A DNA stretch of 9,573 nt, taken from an uncultured Clostridia bacterium (GTDB lineage Bacteria > Bacillota > Clostridia > Oscillospirales > Acutalibacteraceae). The stretch covers positions 1-9,573 of the forward strand of contig CALEIO010000228.1 of the NCBI GenBank assembly GCA_937875885.1, written 5' to 3'. A program made the translations under genes and the position numbers. Of this stretch, positions 7,530-9,573 are shown in pieces. The notes under the pieces are model-generated. The model worked only from the letters and a program-made list of their open reading frames with translations. It did not search any database and was not told the DNA's origin. Within the stretch, counting starts at the first letter, position 1; each line of letters opens with the position of its first letter.

Positions 7530-8282
7530 TTGATTAATATTCTTTTACATGGATGTAACGGAAAAATGGGACAAGCTGTTACAAATGCAGCTTTACAGAG
7601 AGAGGATATGAAGATTGTCTGCGGTGTTGATCCTTACGGCACATCAAACTACGATTATCCTGTGTATAAAGCTTTTGCAGATGTTAAGGAAGCGGTTGAT
7701 GTTATCATCGATTTCTCTAACCCTGCTCTTATGAAGGATCTGTGTGATTATTCAGAGAAAAATTCTGTTCCTGCTGTAATATGTACCACAGGTCTCAGTT
7801 CAGAACAGACAGAGATGGTTAAGGCTCTTTCACAGAAAGTTGCTGTGTTCTCTTCAGGTAATATGTCTTTGGGTATCAACCTTCTTATTGAACTGTGCAA
7901 AAAAGCTTCACTTGTATTTGGCGGAGGCTTTGATGTGGAGATTATTGAAAAGCATCATAACCTTAAGCTTGATGCACCCAGCGGCACAGCACTGATGATT
8001 GCTGACGGTATTTCAAAAGTTCGTGAAGATGATCCTCGCTATGTTTACGACAGACACGCTTATCGTGCTCAGCGAGCAAAGAATGAAATCGGTATTCACA
8101 GTGTACGCGGTGGTACAATTGTTGGCGAACATTCTGTTATCTTTGCTGGTAACGATGAAGTTCTTACAATTTCTCACCAGGCACAGTCAAAGTCCTTGTT
8201 TGCAACAGGTGCACTTTCTGCTGCAGCTTTTATATGCTCACTTTCAGCAGGATTATATGATATGAGCGATATGCTCAAATGA
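7530..8282 (+). CDS. dapB: 4-hydroxy-tetrahydrodipicolinate reductase
   Basis: Reduces the DapA product with NAD(P)H to tetrahydrodipicolinate. 250 residues from TTG 7530, which has GGGAG 8 bases upstream; the alternatives GTG 7521 or ATG 7467 would add residues from inside the hairpin that do not resemble the family. Seen: nucleotide-binding LHGCNGKMGQ (6-15), DVIIDFSNP (57-65), CTTGLS (85-90), SSGNMSLGINLL (108-119), catalytic EKHHNLKLDAPSGTAL (140-155, with His142/His143 and Lys146), IGIHSVRGG (187-195) and VGEHSVIFAG (198-207). Length is in the short range typical of Firmicute DapB (about 250). It is the third gene of the asd-dapA-dapB operon and the next gene follows after 61 bases filled by another hairpin. 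Confidence 0.95.
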   Translation: MINILLHGCNGKMGQAVTNAALQREDMKIVCGVDPYGTSNYDYPVYKAFADVKEAVDVIIDFSNPALMKDLCDYSEKNSVPAVICTTGLSSEQTEMVKALSQKVAVFSSGNMSLGINLLIELCKKASLVFGGGFDVEIIEKHHNLKLDAPSGTALMIADGISKVREDDPRYVYDRHAYRAQRAKNEIGIHSVRGGTIVGEHSVIFAGNDEVLTISHQAQSKSLFATGALSAAAFICSLSAGLYDMSDMLK

Positions 8283-8288
8283 TTTTAA

Positions 8289-8335
8289 CACCTCATGTTT
8301 TGGTACATAGTATGTATTAAAAAACATGAGGTGAT
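8289..8335 (+). promoter_or_regulatory. Perfect 13-base hairpin that buries the ribosome binding site of the Se/S-carrier gene
   Basis: CACCTCATGTTTT (8289-8301) is exactly complementary to AAAACATGAGGTG (8321-8333); a small inner stem (TACA/TGTA) can form in the loop. The downstream arm contains the strong ribosome binding site GAGGTGAT (8328-8335), 8 bases before ATG 8344. What follows (TTAAATTT) is not a real T-run, so restraint of translation is more likely than termination. Confidence 0.65.
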
Positions 8336-8343
8336 TTAAATTT

Positions 8344-8571
8344 ATGGAAAACCAGCTTATATTGCTGCAGAATATAACAGTTGCGGTAAGGGCAAAGAAT
8401 ATACTGGAGCGTGCAGGAATCCGTGGATATGTGCAAAAAACTCCCAAAATCAATAATAAATCAGCTTGCGGATATGGTGTGTATGTACCGGTAAATACAG
8501 ATAAAGCTGTTGAAATCCTGAAAAGAAACGGTTTTGCAGTTCTGGGTAGAATTGAGATGAAGAAAATATGA
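8344..8571 (+). CDS. Putative Se/S carrier-like protein (former DUF3343)
   Basis: A protein of 75 residues resembling the short family once called DUF3343, now described as a putative selenium/sulfur carrier. Seen: N-terminal ENQLILLQNITVAVRAKNIL, where the family compares with a beta strand and helix; a central CGYGVYV with the single conserved cysteine (Cys42), the presumed persulfide/selenide acceptor; and a C-terminal helix-strand DKAVEILKRNGF. Its ribosome binding site GAGGTGAT is excellent but lies within a hairpin. Its TGA overlaps the ATG of the cysteine desulfurase-family gene (ATGA), so the two proteins should be made in fixed ratio, consistent with a sulfur donor and acceptor pair. 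The link to dapB directly upstream looks positional only. The carrier role is family-level inference. Confidence 0.8.
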   Translation: MENQLILLQNITVAVRAKNILERAGIRGYVQKTPKINNKSACGYGVYVPVNTDKAVEILKRNGFAVLGRIEMKKI

Positions 8572-9573
8572 TATATCTTGATAACGCCGCTACTACTTTC
8601 CCTAAACCTGTGATTGTGAGAGAAGCAGTTGCAAAGTCTTTTTCTTTCAGTGCTAATCCGGGCAGGGCGGGGCACAGAATGTCTATAAAATCCGCCGAAA
8701 CTCTTTATGAATGCCGAAATAATATATGTGAGCTGACAGGTTTTGAAAGACCCGAAAATGTAATTCTTCTGCCAAGCTGTACTTTTGCCATCAATACAGT
8801 AATAAAAGGTTTACTTAAGAAGGGAGACCACGTTGTGATTTCCTCACTTGAGCATAATTCTGTTGCACGTCCCGTGCAGCAATTGGCTGACAAGGGCATT
8901 ATAACCTATAGTATTGCTGAAGTTTTTGAAAGAGATGATGATAAAACATTAGCATCTTTTCGTAGTGCTATGTGCGATAAAACAAAACTTGTTGTATGTA
9001 CACATGCATCAAATGTGTTTGGTGTCAAATTGCCCATAGCAAGAATTTCAGCGTTATGCAGAATATATTCAGTACCTCTTTGCATTGATGCAGCGCAGAC
9101 TGCGGGTATATCTCCCATAGATTTACAGGAGATAAAAGCAGATTATATATGTTTGCCCGGGCATAAAGGACTCTACGGCCCGATGGGTACCGGAGTACTG
9201 ATAATCAATAGCGAAAATATTCCCGACAGTCTGATTGAAGGTGGTACCGGCAGCGGTTCTTCTGAACTCAAGCAACCGGATATGCTTCCTGATAAATTTG
9301 AGAGCGGAACGTTGAATCTACAGGGCTTTGCAGGTCTTTCAAAGGGAATTGAGTTTGTAAACAAAAAAGGGATTAATGCAATTCAGAAACACGAGATGAT
9401 GCTTATAAACAAGCTCTATTCAGAATTCAGAAATATGGATGATGTGATATTATATACAGAGGTGCCCGATACAGAAAACTATGTGCCGTTGCTGTCATTT
9501 AATATAAAAAATTCAGAGCCTGAGCAGGTTGCAGCATTCCTTGATAAGTATTACGGAATTGCAGTTCGTGCAG
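8568..9573 (+). CDS. Cysteine desulfurase-family aminotransferase class V protein (3' end outside window)
   Basis: A PLP enzyme of the NifS/CsdB group, probably the short TIGR01977-like family, which removes sulfur (or selenium) from cysteine (or selenocysteine). ATG 8568 gives MIYLDNAATTFPKP, the family N-terminus, and overlaps the previous stop by ATGA. 335 residues are in the window. Seen: LDNAATT (4-10), SANPGRAGHRMS (28-39), SSLEHNSVARP (92-102, His96 stacking on PLP), THASNVFG (145-152), DAAQTAG (174-180, Asp174 and Gln177 binding PLP), and PLP-lysine Lys200 in LPGHKGLYGPMGTGVL. FESGTLN (244-250) is also present. The window ends at GIAVRA, just before the block where this family has its active-site cysteine (RxGxHCAP), so catalytic competence as a desulfurase cannot be judged here. 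Confidence 0.9.
   Translation, partial: MIYLDNAATTFPKPVIVREAVAKSFSFSANPGRAGHRMSIKSAETLYECRNNICELTGFERPENVILLPSCTFAINTVIKGLLKKGDHVVISSLEHNSVARPVQQLADKGIITYSIAEVFERDDDKTLASFRSAMCDKTKLVVCTHASNVFGVKLPIARISALCRIYSVPLCIDAAQTAGISPIDLQEIKADYICLPGHKGLYGPMGTGVLIINSENIPDSLIEGGTGSGSSELKQPDMLPDKFESGTLNLQGFAGLSKGIEFVNKKGINAIQKHEMMLINKLYSEFRNMDDVILYTEVPDTENYVPLLSFNIKNSEPEQVAAFLDKYYGIAVRA

Overview
The window looks like a piece of chromosome from a low-GC Gram-positive anaerobe, most likely a clostridium of the Ruminococcaceae/Oscillospiraceae type. This rests on strong AGGAGG-type ribosome binding sites, sigma-A-like promoters, a queA-tgt-yajC-TIGR04086 membrane protein cluster, and a Se/S-carrier-like gene overlapping a cysteine desulfurase-family gene. 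These are judgements from remembered protein families; no database search was possible.

Left edge (1 to about 1,170): a very AT-rich accessory stretch with three genes of no assigned function. The first enters from the left edge and looks like the C-terminal part of a PD-(D/E)XK nuclease-fold protein. The other two overlap and are translationally coupled: a single-pass membrane protein and a small, probably beta-rich soluble protein. The stretch ends abruptly against the C-terminal third of an ECF-transporter S component whose N-terminal part is missing. G+C jumps there from 14/60 bases (1081-1140) to 30/60 (1201-1260). The simplest reading is an insertion or rearrangement that broke the transporter gene. 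The intact P-loop kinase of the old operon follows, closed by a bidirectional terminator.

Middle (2,062-5,232, minus strand): queA and tgt make the epoxyqueuosine precursor at tRNA position 34 (preQ1 insertion by Tgt, then ribosyl transfer by QueA). yajC, with its own promoter, encodes the SecDF-associated YajC subunit, and a four-helix TIGR04086-type membrane protein follows it.

Right (5,424-8,282, plus strand): asd (archaeal/fungal-type), dapA and dapB form a lysine/diaminopimelate operon behind a strong extended -10 promoter with an operator-like inverted repeat. Asd makes aspartate semialdehyde, DapA condenses it with pyruvate, and DapB reduces the product toward meso-diaminopimelate for peptidoglycan and lysine. 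Next come a Se/S-carrier-like protein (former DUF3343) and a cysteine desulfurase-family enzyme with an ATGA overlap. The latter runs off the right edge just before its expected active-site cysteine.

Most of the window is ordinary core metabolism. Two things stand out. One is the left-hand accessory island and the gene it broke. The other is a recurring arrangement at gene junctions, where a hairpin sits directly against the next start codon. In two cases (before the TIGR04086 gene and before the Se/S-carrier gene) the Shine-Dalgarno sequence lies inside the stem; in a third (dapA-dapB) a terminator-like hairpin and T-run abut it.
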